A DNA stretch of 64,000 bases, taken from positions 868,001 to 932,000 of the forward strand of contig NZ_JAKZEU010000002.1 of assembly GCF_024359525.1 (NCBI RefSeq), in the 5' to 3' direction. This DNA is from Paracoccus albicereus (GTDB taxonomy: Bacteria; Pseudomonadota; Alphaproteobacteria; Rhodobacterales; Rhodobacteraceae). Made by a program: the position numbers and the translations under genes. The notes beneath the pieces are model-generated. The model was not told where the DNA came from and did no database searches. It saw only the letters and a program-made list of their open reading frames with translations. Below are positions 41,738-50,236 of this stretch, one piece after another (position 1 is the first letter of the stretch; each line of letters begins with the position of its first letter).

Positions 41738-43600
41738 GTGCGAATCTTCAAAAACCTTAACAAACGCGCGACCGCGGCTGGCGTTTTCGTGATCGGAGCC
41801 GTGTTGGGCGGTGTTGCAGCAATGCCGCGCGCAAGCCTTGCCGAACCGTCACATGGCATAGCGATGTACGGAGAACCTGCGCTTCCCGAAGGGTTTAGCG
41901 CCCTTCCTTACGCCAATCCCGAGGCCCCCAAGGGCGGAGCGATTCGTCTGGCAGAGCCGGGGGGATTCGATTCCCTCAAGCCTTGGGTGCTGAAGGGCAA
42001 TCCAGTCTGGCCGATCTTGTTCGAGAATGGATTGGTCGCCGAAACATTGATGCTACGCTCTATCGACGAACCCTTCAGCCTTTACGGTCTTCTGGCCGAA
42101 ACGGTCGAGACGTCGCCCGATCGTAGCTGGGTTGAGTTCACGTTGCGCCCTGAAGCCAGGTTTTCGGACGGCAGCCCGGTCACGGTGGAAGACGTCATGT
42201 GGTCCTATGAGACGCTCGGCACGCAGGGCCATCCCCGCTACCACGGCGCCTGGTCGAAGGTCGCCTCGATGGAGCAGACAGGCGAGCGAACCATTCGCTT
42301 TACCTTCAACGCAAACGATCGCGAGCTTCCGCTTTTAATGGGACTGCGTCCGATACTGAAAAAGGCGCAATGGGACGGACAGGACTTTTCTGATTCCGGG
42401 CTGGAGCCGCCCATCGGATCAGCGCCCTATGTCGTCGATCGCGTCGATCCCGGCCGCTCGGTCACCTTTCGCCGCGATCCCGACTACTGGGGCAAGGACC
42501 TGCCCGTGAATGCCGGACGCAACAATTTCGACACGATCCGCTACGACTATTTCGGCGACTCGAACGCCATGTTCGAGGCGTTCAAGGCTGGCGAGGTCGA
42601 TGTCTGGCGCGAATTGTCGCCGCAGAAATGGGCGACCGAATTCAACTTTCCCGCCGCGACCAGCGGCGACGTGGTGAAGTCGGAAATACCGAATGGACGC
42701 CCTTCCGGAATCATGGGTCTGGTGATGAACACCCGCAATCCGATCTTTACGGATTGGCGCGTGCGGCAGGCCATGATCGAGGCCTTCAACTTCCAGTTCA
42801 TCAACAACACGCTGAACGGTGGGGCAGAGCCGCGCATCACCAGCTATTTTGCGAACTCGCCGCTCGCTTTCCAGCCGGGCGAGGCACAGGACGCGGTTCG
42901 CGAACTGCTTGAACCCTTCGCCGCGGACCTGCCTCCAGGCACGATCGAAGGCTACAGCCTGCCCGAAGGCGGCGATCAGGCGCTGGACCGGCGCGGCATC
43001 CGTACCGCCATGAAGCTGTTCGAAGAGGCCGGCTGGACCGTTCAGGACGGTCAGATGAAAAACGCGCAGGGCCAGCCCTTCGCTTTCGAGATCCTTCTGA
43101 ACCAGTCCGGCACCTCGATGCGAACGGCGGCCGAGACGCGGCAGATCGTCGACATCTACACGCAGGCACTGCGGACGCTTGGGATCACCCCGACGGTCAC
43201 GCAGCTCGATTCTGCGCAATATGTTCAGCGGACCAACAACTACCAGTTCGACATGACCTGGTACGAGCGTGCGCTGTCGCTGAGCCCCGGAAACGAGCAG
43301 TTGCTCTACTGGGGCAGCGAAGGCGTGACGGAACCCGGAAGTCGCAACTGGATGGGCATGTCGAGCCCTGCGGCGGAGGCGATGATCGAGGCGATGCTGA
43401 ACGCGACCGACGCCGACGCCTTCACCGCTGCTGTGCGCGCATTGGACCGGATCCTGACCGCCGGACGTTACGTGATCCCGGTCAGTTACTCGCCTGTCTC
43501 GCGTCTCGCGCATCGCAAGGAACTGACCTACCCCGAAACCGTTCCGCTCTACGGCGACTGGCCCGGCTTCATGCCCGAAGTCTGGTGGCGGTCGGAGTAG
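41738..43600 (+). CDS. Extracellular solute-binding protein, family 5 (YejA-like)
   Basis: 620 residues starting with GTG (GAAGGGG ribosome site about nine bases upstream). A long signal peptide (hydrophobic core AAGVFVIGAVLGGVAAM, residues about 13-29) is followed by the mature protein with HGIAMYGEPALPEGFSALPYANPEAPKGG, which is typical of the YejA/oligopeptide-binding subgroup. Later come LAETVETSPDRSWVEFTLRPEARFSDGSPVTVEDV, NTRNPIFTDWRVRQAMIEAFNF and GDWPGFMPEVWWRSE. It would capture peptides or similar solutes in the periplasm for an ABC importer. No permease or ATPase genes follow, so it is either an orphan or works with a transporter encoded elsewhere. Confidence 0.9.
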   Translation: MRIFKNLNKRATAAGVFVIGAVLGGVAAMPRASLAEPSHGIAMYGEPALPEGFSALPYANPEAPKGGAIRLAEPGGFDSLKPWVLKGNPVWPILFENGLVAETLMLRSIDEPFSLYGLLAETVETSPDRSWVEFTLRPEARFSDGSPVTVEDVMWSYETLGTQGHPRYHGAWSKVASMEQTGERTIRFTFNANDRELPLLMGLRPILKKAQWDGQDFSDSGLEPPIGSAPYVVDRVDPGRSVTFRRDPDYWGKDLPVNAGRNNFDTIRYDYFGDSNAMFEAFKAGEVDVWRELSPQKWATEFNFPAATSGDVVKSEIPNGRPSGIMGLVMNTRNPIFTDWRVRQAMIEAFNFQFINNTLNGGAEPRITSYFANSPLAFQPGEAQDAVRELLEPFAADLPPGTIEGYSLPEGGDQALDRRGIRTAMKLFEEAGWTVQDGQMKNAQGQPFAFEILLNQSGTSMRTAAETRQIVDIYTQALRTLGITPTVTQLDSAQYVQRTNNYQFDMTWYERALSLSPGNEQLLYWGSEGVTEPGSRNWMGMSSPAAEAMIEAMLNATDADAFTAAVRALDRILTAGRYVIPVSYSPVSRLAHRKELTYPETVPLYGDWPGFMPEVWWRSE

Positions 43601-43625
43601 GACGAACAAGCGCTGAGGTATCGGG

Positions 43626-43964
43626 ATGAAATGGCGGCATGTCGAAGAGAACTGGAATGCCTTCTACGAAGCGATTCAGGAAAAATGGCCGGAAGCAGAG
43701 ACCGCCGAACTCGATGAGATCGACGGCCAGTTGAAGGATTTTGTCACCTACATCGCCGGCATCACCGCGCAGGAACCCTCAGAGGTGCGCGACGAGATCC
43801 GCGAATGGCTCGCGGGAGAGATTCCGTCTGACGTCGTGATGGATCCCGGCCACGACAATCATTCGATCGCCCTGTCGTCGAAATACGTCCCCGAGGGCGA
43901 GGATGAATATGCCGACGACGCGCGGTTCGGTGACGACGACGAATACCCGGACGATGGTGATTGA
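43626..43964 (+). CDS. CsbD-like small acidic protein (112 aa)
   Basis: 112 residues: MKWRHVEENWNAFYEAIQEKWPEAETAELDEIDGQLKDFVTYIAG, an amphipathic helical pair resembling the CsbD stress-protein pattern (W-x-x-F, K/E-x-W, D/E-x-I-D-G). A second helix region (AQEPSEVRDEIREWLAGE) and a strongly acidic tail follow. CsbD proteins are general-stress proteins of unknown action. The ATG lies 25 bases after the solute-binding protein stop, and the two may be cotranscribed. Confidence 0.65.
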   Translation: MKWRHVEENWNAFYEAIQEKWPEAETAELDEIDGQLKDFVTYIAGITAQEPSEVRDEIREWLAGEIPSDVVMDPGHDNHSIALSSKYVPEGEDEYADDARFGDDDEYPDDGD

Positions 43965-43985
43965 AGCGACAGGCCTCGCCGTCGA

Positions 43986-44771
43986 TCAGGCGGCGAGGTC
44001 GACCCAGACAGGCACGTGGTCGCTGGGCTTCTCGCCGGCGCGAACCTCGCGGTCGACGCCAGCGTCACACAGAAGGTCTGCGGCTTGCGGGCTTAGAAGC
44101 ATATGATCGATGCGGATGCCGTTGTCCTTCGACCAAGCCCCGCCTTGGAAATCCCAGAAGGTGAACGGTCCGCGCTGACCATGAGGATCGCGGATACGGA
44201 TCGCATCGGTCCAACCGTCGAGTTCGATCCGACGAAGCGCAGCGCGCGATTCGGGCTGAAACAACGCGTCGTCGACCCAGACCTCCGGTCGCGCCGCATC
44301 GCGCGTTTCGGGGATCACGTTGAAATCGCCCAACATCACGACCGGCATCTCCGTGTCGCGTAGCGTCTTGGCGCGCGCCTGCAACCGGTTCATCCACGCA
44401 AGCTTGTAGTCGAATTTTGGACCCGGCTGCGGGTTTCCGTTCGGAAGGTAAAGGCCCGCGATGCGCACCGCGCGATCGCCGATCACCGTTGCCTCGATAT
44501 AGCGCGCCTGCTCGTCCGTCTCATCGCCCGGCAATCCGCGCATCACGTCCTCAAGTGGCAGCTTCGACAGGATAGCCACCCCGTTGAAGCCCTTTTGGCC
44601 GTGCGTCTCGACCGTCCAGCCCAGATCCTCGAAATGCGCGCGAGGGAAGTTTTCGTCAACCGTCTTGATTTCCTGAAGCACGACAGCGTCAGGCTGCGCG
44701 GCGGCAAGCCAGTCGCTCAGCGCCTCGATGCGCGCGCGGATGCCGTTGATGTTGAAGCTTGCGATCTTCAA
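43986..44771 (-). CDS. xth: Exodeoxyribonuclease III
   Basis: 261 residues of the AP endonuclease/exonuclease III family: MKIASFNINGIRARIEALSDWL, DAVVLQEIKTVDENFP (metal-binding Glu), GLYLPNGNPQPGPKFDYKLAW, MLGDFNVIPETRD and the C-terminal SDHVPVWVDL with the catalytic His. RIDHMLLSPQA is the usual substrate loop. It cuts at abasic sites and degrades duplex 3-prime ends in base-excision repair. It is two bases downstream of erpA on the same strand. Confidence 0.94.
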   Translation of the reverse strand: MKIASFNINGIRARIEALSDWLAAAQPDAVVLQEIKTVDENFPRAHFEDLGWTVETHGQKGFNGVAILSKLPLEDVMRGLPGDETDEQARYIEATVIGDRAVRIAGLYLPNGNPQPGPKFDYKLAWMNRLQARAKTLRDTEMPVVMLGDFNVIPETRDAARPEVWVDDALFQPESRAALRRIELDGWTDAIRIRDPHGQRGPFTFWDFQGGAWSKDNGIRIDHMLLSPQAADLLCDAGVDREVRAGEKPSDHVPVWVDLAA

Positions 44772-44774
44772 GGA

Positions 44775-45140
44775 TCAAATCGAGAAGCTGGTGCCGCAAC
44801 CGCAGCTGGACGATGCATTGGGGTTGTCGATCACGAAACGCGCGCCGATCAGCTCGTCGGCGAAGTCGATGACGGCGCCCGCAAGGAACGGCAGCGAGAC
44901 CGGATCGACCACGACGCGCTGACCCTCGGCTTCCAGCACCAGATCGTCCGCCTCGGCGTGATCCAGTCGGATGTCATACTGAAAGCCCGAACAGCCACCG
45001 CCCGCCACCGCGACACGAAGCGGTTGCGCGTCGTCGCTGGCTTCGTTGATCTCGGCCAGGCGCGCGAAGGCGCGCGGCGTCACGCGAGGCGGCAGCGTCA
45101 GCGCGGCGTTATAATCCTGTGCGGAATGGGGGGCGTTCAT
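44775..45140 (-). CDS. erpA: HesB/ErpA-type iron-sulfur cluster insertion protein
   Basis: 121 residues with the A-type carrier signature: AVAGGGCSGFQYDIRLD for the first Cys and SSSCGCGTSF for the C-terminal CGC pair, giving the three conserved cysteines, plus VDPVSLPFLAGAVIDFADELIGARFVI. Such proteins hand [Fe-S] clusters to apoenzymes. Start at 45140 (MNAPHSA) follows CGGAA; upstream codons are not conserved. A promoter (TTGCGG, 17 bases, TATATT) lies 32-60 bases before it. xth follows almost directly. Confidence 0.9.
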   Translation of the reverse strand: MNAPHSAQDYNAALTLPPRVTPRAFARLAEINEASDDAQPLRVAVAGGGCSGFQYDIRLDHAEADDLVLEAEGQRVVVDPVSLPFLAGAVIDFADELIGARFVIDNPNASSSCGCGTSFSI

Positions 45141-45171
45141 GGGTCGTTCCGGTTTTCGGTCCTGTGAGGGG

Positions 45172-45200
45172 AATATAGGCTCGCCCGGCCGATGCCGCAA
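45172..45200 (-). promoter_or_regulatory. Promoter candidate for erpA-xth
   Basis: Minus strand: TTGCGG (45200-45195), 17-base spacer, TATATT (45177-45172), in the 80-bp gap shared with the divergent dgt gene. Same CCTATATTC block as two other promoters in the window. Confidence 0.5.
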
Positions 45201-45220
45201 GAAACCCCCAAGGATACATC

Positions 45221-46396
45221 ATGACCGCGCCCTACGCCTCGAAGCCCGCTGACAGTCGGGGCCGCCGGCACCCGGAGGCGCTTTCCACCTTTCGCAGCCC
45301 CTGGCAACGCGACCGCGACCGGATTATCCATTCCAGCGCCTTCCGTCGCCTGAAGCACAAAACCCAGGTTTTCGTGGAACATGAGGGCGATTATTACCGG
45401 ACCCGCCTGACCCACACGATCGAGGTGGCGCAGGTCGCGCGCACGATCGCCGGCGCGCTGGATCTGAACACCGACCTTGCCGAGGCTGTCGCCCTGTCAC
45501 ACGATCTGGGCCATCCGCCCTTCGGCCATACCGGCGAAGATGCCCTGGCCACGTTGATGGCGCCCTATGGCGGTTTCGACCACAACGCACAGGCGCTGCG
45601 GATCGTGACCCAGCTTGAACGACACTACGCCGATTTCGACGGCCTGAACCTCACATGGGAAACGCTGGAGGGGATCGCCAAACATAACGGTCCCGTCGTC
45701 GGAACAAGCCCGACGGATGGCCCCGGCACCGGCGCCCTGCCCTATGCCTTGGCCGAAGTGAACAACCAGTGGGATCTGGAGCTTCACACCAATGCCAGCG
45801 CCGAAGCGCAGGTGGCGGCAGTCGCTGACGACGTGGCCTACAACCACCATGACCTTCACGACGGCCTGCGTGCGGGCCTTTTCACCGAAGACGATCTTGC
45901 CGAATTGCCCGTTATCGGACCTGCCTTTGCCCGCGTCGATCATCTCTATCCGGGTCTCGATCCAATGCGCCGGCGGCATGAGGCGCTGCGCCGCGTGTTC
46001 GGCACGATGGTCGAGGATGTGATCGCAGTCGCACAGAACCGTCTGGCCGGCCTGAAGCCGTCATCGGCGCAGGAAATCCGCGATATGGATGGCCCGATCA
46101 TCCGGTTCTCCAAACCGCTCTACCAGAACATCAAGGCGGTCAAGACATTCCTCTTTCATCGCATGTACCGCGCGCCCAGCGTGGTGGCCGAGCGTGCGCG
46201 GGTCACGGCGGTTCTCGACGCGCTGTTCCCGCTGTTCCTTGACCAGCCAGCCGAGATGCCTCCGCAATGGCGCGCGGCCGCGACGGAGGCTGCGGACCAG
46301 ACCGCGCGAGCCCGGATCGTGCTCGATTATGTAGCAGGCATGACCGACCGCTTCGCGATCGCCGAATATCATAGGATTTTCGGCACGCCCGATTGA
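45221..46396 (+). CDS. dgt: Deoxyguanosinetriphosphate triphosphohydrolase-like protein
   Basis: 391 residues of the HD-domain dNTPase family (type 2 subgroup by length). SPWQRDRDRIIHSSAFRRLKHKTQVFV opens the domain; the metal-binding His/Asp residues are in RLTHTIEVAQVARTIA and AVALSHDLGHPPFGHTGEDAL, with a further DVAYNHHDLHDGL. The C-terminal part (FHRMYRAPSVVAERARVTAVL) is typical. These enzymes hydrolyse dGTP or other dNTPs to nucleoside and tripolyphosphate, tuning dNTP pools. AAGGA lies eight bases before the start. Confidence 0.94.
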   Translation: MTAPYASKPADSRGRRHPEALSTFRSPWQRDRDRIIHSSAFRRLKHKTQVFVEHEGDYYRTRLTHTIEVAQVARTIAGALDLNTDLAEAVALSHDLGHPPFGHTGEDALATLMAPYGGFDHNAQALRIVTQLERHYADFDGLNLTWETLEGIAKHNGPVVGTSPTDGPGTGALPYALAEVNNQWDLELHTNASAEAQVAAVADDVAYNHHDLHDGLRAGLFTEDDLAELPVIGPAFARVDHLYPGLDPMRRRHEALRRVFGTMVEDVIAVAQNRLAGLKPSSAQEIRDMDGPIIRFSKPLYQNIKAVKTFLFHRMYRAPSVVAERARVTAVLDALFPLFLDQPAEMPPQWRAAATEAADQTARARIVLDYVAGMTDRFAIAEYHRIFGTPD

Positions 46397-46451
46397 ACTG
46401 TGCGCGCCATCCCCGCGTTGACCGAGGATCACGATCAACAGGAGATTAATG

Positions 46452-46874
46452 ATGGTCGAGAAAAGCGGCTCTGCAGTTTGGCAAGGCAACCTCAAGGAAG
46501 GCCAGGGGACGGTATCGACGGAATCGGGCGTGTTGTCCGACCAGCCCTACAGCTTCAAGCAGCGGTTCGAAGGTGCTCCCGGCACCAATCCCGAGGAGCT
46601 GATCGGGGCGGCCCACGCGGCGTGTTTCAGCATGGCGCTGTCGATGATGCTGGCCGAAGCGGGTATCACCGACACGAAGGTCGAGACCAAGTCGACCATC
46701 TCGCTCGATCAGGACAGCGGCGGGTTTACGATCACCAGGGCCCATCTGGTCAGCACGGTCAGCGGCAACGGTGACAAGGCCAAGATCGAGGAACTTGCCC
46801 ACAAGGCCGAAAAAGGCTGCCCTGTCTCGAAGGTTCTGAACGCCGACGTCACCCTCGATGTGACGGTGGCCTGA
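46452..46874 (+). CDS. OsmC family peroxiredoxin
   Basis: 140 residues of the OsmC class: SAVWQGNLKEGQGTVSTESG, GTNPEELIGAAHAACFSMALSMML (peroxidatic Cys) and the second Cys in AEKGCPVSKVLNADVTLDVTV. OsmC proteins reduce organic hydroperoxides through these two cysteines in the cytoplasm. Two tandem ATGs exist (46449 and 46452); spacing from the GGAG favours the second. The stop overlaps the start of the transglutaminase-like gene (TGATG). Confidence 0.9.
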   Translation: MVEKSGSAVWQGNLKEGQGTVSTESGVLSDQPYSFKQRFEGAPGTNPEELIGAAHAACFSMALSMMLAEAGITDTKVETKSTISLDQDSGGFTITRAHLVSTVSGNGDKAKIEELAHKAEKGCPVSKVLNADVTLDVTVA

Positions 46875-47716
46875 TGTTGATCCGCTACGGGTACGAGATC
46901 ACGATCGAATGTGAGAACCCGCTGCCTCTGGTAAACCAGATGTCGGTACGGCCCGAGCGGAAAATCGATCTACGAGGCGCGGAAGAATTTTCAACAAATC
47001 CTTCCGTGCCTTATTCGACCTACCTCGATTTCTACGGCAACTATTGCATTCGGCTTACAGCGCCACCCGGCCGCTTTACGATGCGGTCGGATGCCACGAT
47101 CGGCGATAGCGGATTGCCCGACCCGGTCGGTCACGGCGCCCATCAGATGGCGATCGAAGAGCTTCCCGATGATGTGCTGATCTACCTGATGGCGTCGCGG
47201 TATTGCGATACCGATCTGCTGACCGCCGCAGCGTGGGATCTGTTTGATCTTCTCCCTAAGGGCTGGGAGCGTGTTCAGGGCATTGTGGATTGGGTCAACA
47301 ATCACATCACCTTCAACTATCAGGATGCCGACTCTACCCGCACGGCCCATGGCGCTTTTGAGCAGAAGAAGGGTGTGTGCCGGGACTTCGCCCATCTGGC
47401 GATCAGTTTCTGCCGGGCGATGAACATTCCCGCGCGCTACATCAATGGCCATCTTGGTGACATCCGCATCAAACCACCCGCCGATCCCATGGACTTTGCC
47501 GCCTGGATGCAGGTCTATCTGGCCGGACGCTGGTGGACCTTCGATCCCCGAAACAACGCCGCACGGGTCGGACGGATCGTGATTGGCCACGGCCGCGATG
47601 CTGCGGACGTGGCCCTTCTGTCGAGTTTTGGCGGCCACCGGCTTGAAGCCTTCACCGTCTGGACGGATGAAGTTGACGAAGCTGGAAACAAGATCGAACA
47701 GACTAATTACGTCTGA
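46874..47716 (+). CDS. Transglutaminase-like cysteine protease family protein
   Basis: 280 residues. The N-terminal beta domain is seen (RYGYEITIECENPLPLVNQM, YLDFYGNYCIRLTAPPG). The transglutaminase core has the catalytic Cys-His-Asp elements in QKKGVCRDFAHLAISFCRAMNIPARYINGHL and WMQVYLAGRWWTFDPRNN; the usual His in the AW.EV context is replaced by DFAAWMQVYL, so the second catalytic residue should be checked. Coupled to OsmC. The last ten bases overlap the end of tcuB on the other strand. Substrate unknown. Confidence 0.87.
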   Translation: MLIRYGYEITIECENPLPLVNQMSVRPERKIDLRGAEEFSTNPSVPYSTYLDFYGNYCIRLTAPPGRFTMRSDATIGDSGLPDPVGHGAHQMAIEELPDDVLIYLMASRYCDTDLLTAAAWDLFDLLPKGWERVQGIVDWVNNHITFNYQDADSTRTAHGAFEQKKGVCRDFAHLAISFCRAMNIPARYINGHLGDIRIKPPADPMDFAAWMQVYLAGRWWTFDPRNNAARVGRIVIGHGRDAADVALLSSFGGHRLEAFTVWTDEVDEAGNKIEQTNYV

Positions 47717-48837
47717 GCCAAGGGCTCGCGACCGATCCCTTCCGCCTTCCTGCGGGCCTGCGATGCTTCGGCAACCAGGGCCGCCATTCGGATCATCGGA
47801 TGGATCATCTTCGTAAACGGCATCAGCAGGAACAGGACCAAAACCGAGCCAAGGTGCAGGGCCAACAGCGTCCCGAGGGCCGCGGTGCCGCCCGCCCAAT
47901 AAAGGGCCAGTCCCGAAGCCGCGACGAAGGCGAGCAAAAGGACGAACGCCATCTCGCCGCCCCACACGCGTTTTGCGCCCAGATCGGGGTCGGCGCGCAA
48001 CTTGAGAGCCGCAAGCCACAATGCGCCCCCGGTCAGAAGAATGCCGCCCGGCACGCCCAGAAGTTTCGGCAGCGCCAGCGGCCCGTAGGGCGCTTCCATA
48101 CCCAGAAGGTAGTGCATGAGCGTCGCGACAGAGGTCGAGGCGAAGCACAGCAGGAAACCGTACATCACTGCCTGGTGCGCCCATCGACGGGCATCGGTGT
48201 AGCGATCCTCACGCTCGAAATTGCAGCCCTGCCCCTGCCCGCCGCTCAGATTCTTCAGGCGGGCACCGCGGTCCATCGCCACGGTAAAGTCGCGCCACGC
48301 GGGTCGGGGCGCTCCGATCTCGCGCCAGTAATCGCGGACCGCGACCCCGGCGACGACCAGCGGCAGGACGAAGGCCGGCAGAAAGATCGCCACCATCGCG
48401 ACATGCGACAGGTAAGCGTAAAAGCCCTCGCCATCTTCCGGAGGCATGGTAGAGACGGCGAGGAACATCAGTGCAAAACCGACGACCAGACCAAGCGCCA
48501 AGGCGACGCCGTGCGTGTGGAACAGACGGGCCAGCCTGCGCGGTCTGACAAGACGCTCCCAACTGTCCTGACGCACTTCGGCCAAGGCCGCGGGCAGGTT
48601 CAGTGCGAATTCGTGCGGGGGTGTGTACTGGCAGGAATAATAGCAGCCCCGGCAGTTGTGGCAGAGATTGGCCAACTGCGTGATGTCGCCGTCGGCAAAA
48701 GCCTTTTGGCGGGTCATCGCCGGGAATACCGAGCAAAAGCCCTCGCAGTAGCGGCAGGCATTGCAGATCTCGACCTGACGGCGCGCCTCGGCGATCAGGT
48801 CTTCGGTGTTCGTGTCTAACGTGGTGTCAAGCGACAT
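47707..48837 (-). CDS. tcuB: Tricarballylate dehydrogenase electron-transfer subunit TcuB
   Basis: 376 residues. The N-terminus carries two cysteine clusters for [4Fe-4S] centres: CNACRYCEGFCSVFP and CHNCRGCYYSCQYTPPHEFALN. About six transmembrane segments follow (for example LALGLVVGFALMFLAV, AIFLPAFVLPLVVAGVAV, MYGFLLCFASTSVATLM, HLGSVLVLFLLMPF), with His residues that could bind heme. In Salmonella TcuB reoxidises the flavin of TcuA and passes electrons to the membrane quinone pool. Start at 48837 overlaps the end of tcuA by 11 bases; the pair is coupled. Confidence 0.9.
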   Translation of the reverse strand: MSLDTTLDTNTEDLIAEARRQVEICNACRYCEGFCSVFPAMTRQKAFADGDITQLANLCHNCRGCYYSCQYTPPHEFALNLPAALAEVRQDSWERLVRPRRLARLFHTHGVALALGLVVGFALMFLAVSTMPPEDGEGFYAYLSHVAMVAIFLPAFVLPLVVAGVAVRDYWREIGAPRPAWRDFTVAMDRGARLKNLSGGQGQGCNFEREDRYTDARRWAHQAVMYGFLLCFASTSVATLMHYLLGMEAPYGPLALPKLLGVPGGILLTGGALWLAALKLRADPDLGAKRVWGGEMAFVLLLAFVAASGLALYWAGGTAALGTLLALHLGSVLVLFLLMPFTKMIHPMIRMAALVAEASQARRKAEGIGREPLAQT

Positions 48838-50236
48838 GGGCTGCGGCCTCCTGTCCTGCGATGCGTCCAAAGACGGTGCCGATGGTCATCCCGAAGCCAG
48901 CCAGATAGCCCTGTCCGAGGATCGATCCCGCCATGATTTCCCCTGCCGCCCAGACGTTTTTCAACGGTCCGTCCGCGGTCTGGACCCGCGCCTTGTCGGA
49001 TACCTTCAGCCCCAGATAGGTAAAGGTCACGCCGGGGCGTAGCTGATAACCGTAGAAGGGCGGCGTATCGATGGGCCGCGCCCAGTTCGTCTTCGGCGGC
49101 TCGATGCCATCGGTCGCGAGGCCGTCGAGTTCTGTGGGATGGAACGTCCCCGGTCGGCAGGCGGCATTGAATTCCGCTATGGTTCCGGCGACCACCTTCG
49201 GGTCGAGCCCCATCAGTTCGGCCAATTCCTCGACCGTGTCGGCCTTGTTGGGCGGAAAGACCGACGGCATGAAGAGGTCGATCGACTTGCTGTCGATGAT
49301 CGCATAGCCGACCTGATCGGGCTGCGCCGCGACCAGACGGCCCCAGATCGCATAGCGCTTTGGCCAGACGTCCTGCCCCTCGTCGTAGAAGCGCTGCCCG
49401 TCGCGGTTCAGCACCACAGAAAACGGCACGCAGTCCAGTCGGGTCACGATGCCGCCGTCGTATTTCGGCGCGCGGCCGTCGATGGCGACGGCGTGGCACT
49501 GCGTAGGATCGCCCACGGATTCGCAGCCTTGATCCAGCATGTCGCGCAAGACAACGCCGCGATTGTAGGGGGTGCCACGGATCAGGAAGTTGGCCGCCGC
49601 CGGCCCCCAGGCCCGTGTCAGCCAGTCGATGTCGGACTGGAACCCGCCCGAGGCGAGCACGAAGGCGCGACCCCGGACCTCTTGTACCGGCCCATCGGCC
49701 ACGGAAACCTCTACATGGGTCGCCTGCCCATCATCGTCCATCCCGATATGGCGAACCTGGGCGCGGTAGATGACCGTGATGCCCAGATCCTCGGCGCATT
49801 GGTAGTAAGCATTGACCAGTGCCTTGCCGCCCCCAAGGAAGAAGGCGTTGGTGCGCGACAGCGACAGCGTGCCCGACAGCGACGGCTGAAAGCGGACGCC
49901 ATGCGCCTCCATCCAGGGCAGGCATTCCTCGGACGTGCGGATCGCCATGCGGGCCAGATGCTCATCCGTTTTTCCGGCTGTCACCAGAAGCAGGTCGTCG
50001 AAATACTCATCCTCGCCGTAGGTATCAGTCAGCACCGATAGCGGACCCTGATGCATGCAGCGAAAGTTCCGGGTGTGTCGACTGTTTCCGCCGCGATAGG
50101 TTTCGGGCGCGCCCTCCAGGATCAGAACCTTCGCGCCGGTTTCGGCCGCGGTGATCGCCGCGCAAAGCGCCGCATTGCCGCCGCCGATGACGACGATGTC
50201 CCAATCGCCGGGGGGGATGGTTTGATGCTCAGCCAT
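48827..50236 (-). CDS. tcuA: FAD-dependent tricarballylate dehydrogenase TcuA
   Basis: 469 residues of the fumarate reductase/succinate dehydrogenase flavoprotein family. FAD-binding start is WDIVVIGGGNAALCAAITAAETGAKVLILEGAP, then GGNSRHTRNFRCMH. Later segments are RAFVLASGGFQSDIDWL, GTPYNRGVVLRDML and the end GYQLRPGVTFTYLGLKV with NVWAAGEIMAGSILGQGYLAGFGMTIGTVFGR. The Salmonella enzyme oxidises tricarballylate to cis-aconitate; other C4-C6 carboxylates are possible here. Start at 50236 (MAEHQTIPPG) overlaps the GntR stop by eight bases, so regulator, tcuA and tcuB form one operon. Confidence 0.88.
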   Translation of the reverse strand: MAEHQTIPPGDWDIVVIGGGNAALCAAITAAETGAKVLILEGAPETYRGGNSRHTRNFRCMHQGPLSVLTDTYGEDEYFDDLLLVTAGKTDEHLARMAIRTSEECLPWMEAHGVRFQPSLSGTLSLSRTNAFFLGGGKALVNAYYQCAEDLGITVIYRAQVRHIGMDDDGQATHVEVSVADGPVQEVRGRAFVLASGGFQSDIDWLTRAWGPAAANFLIRGTPYNRGVVLRDMLDQGCESVGDPTQCHAVAIDGRAPKYDGGIVTRLDCVPFSVVLNRDGQRFYDEGQDVWPKRYAIWGRLVAAQPDQVGYAIIDSKSIDLFMPSVFPPNKADTVEELAELMGLDPKVVAGTIAEFNAACRPGTFHPTELDGLATDGIEPPKTNWARPIDTPPFYGYQLRPGVTFTYLGLKVSDKARVQTADGPLKNVWAAGEIMAGSILGQGYLAGFGMTIGTVFGRIAGQEAAAHVA

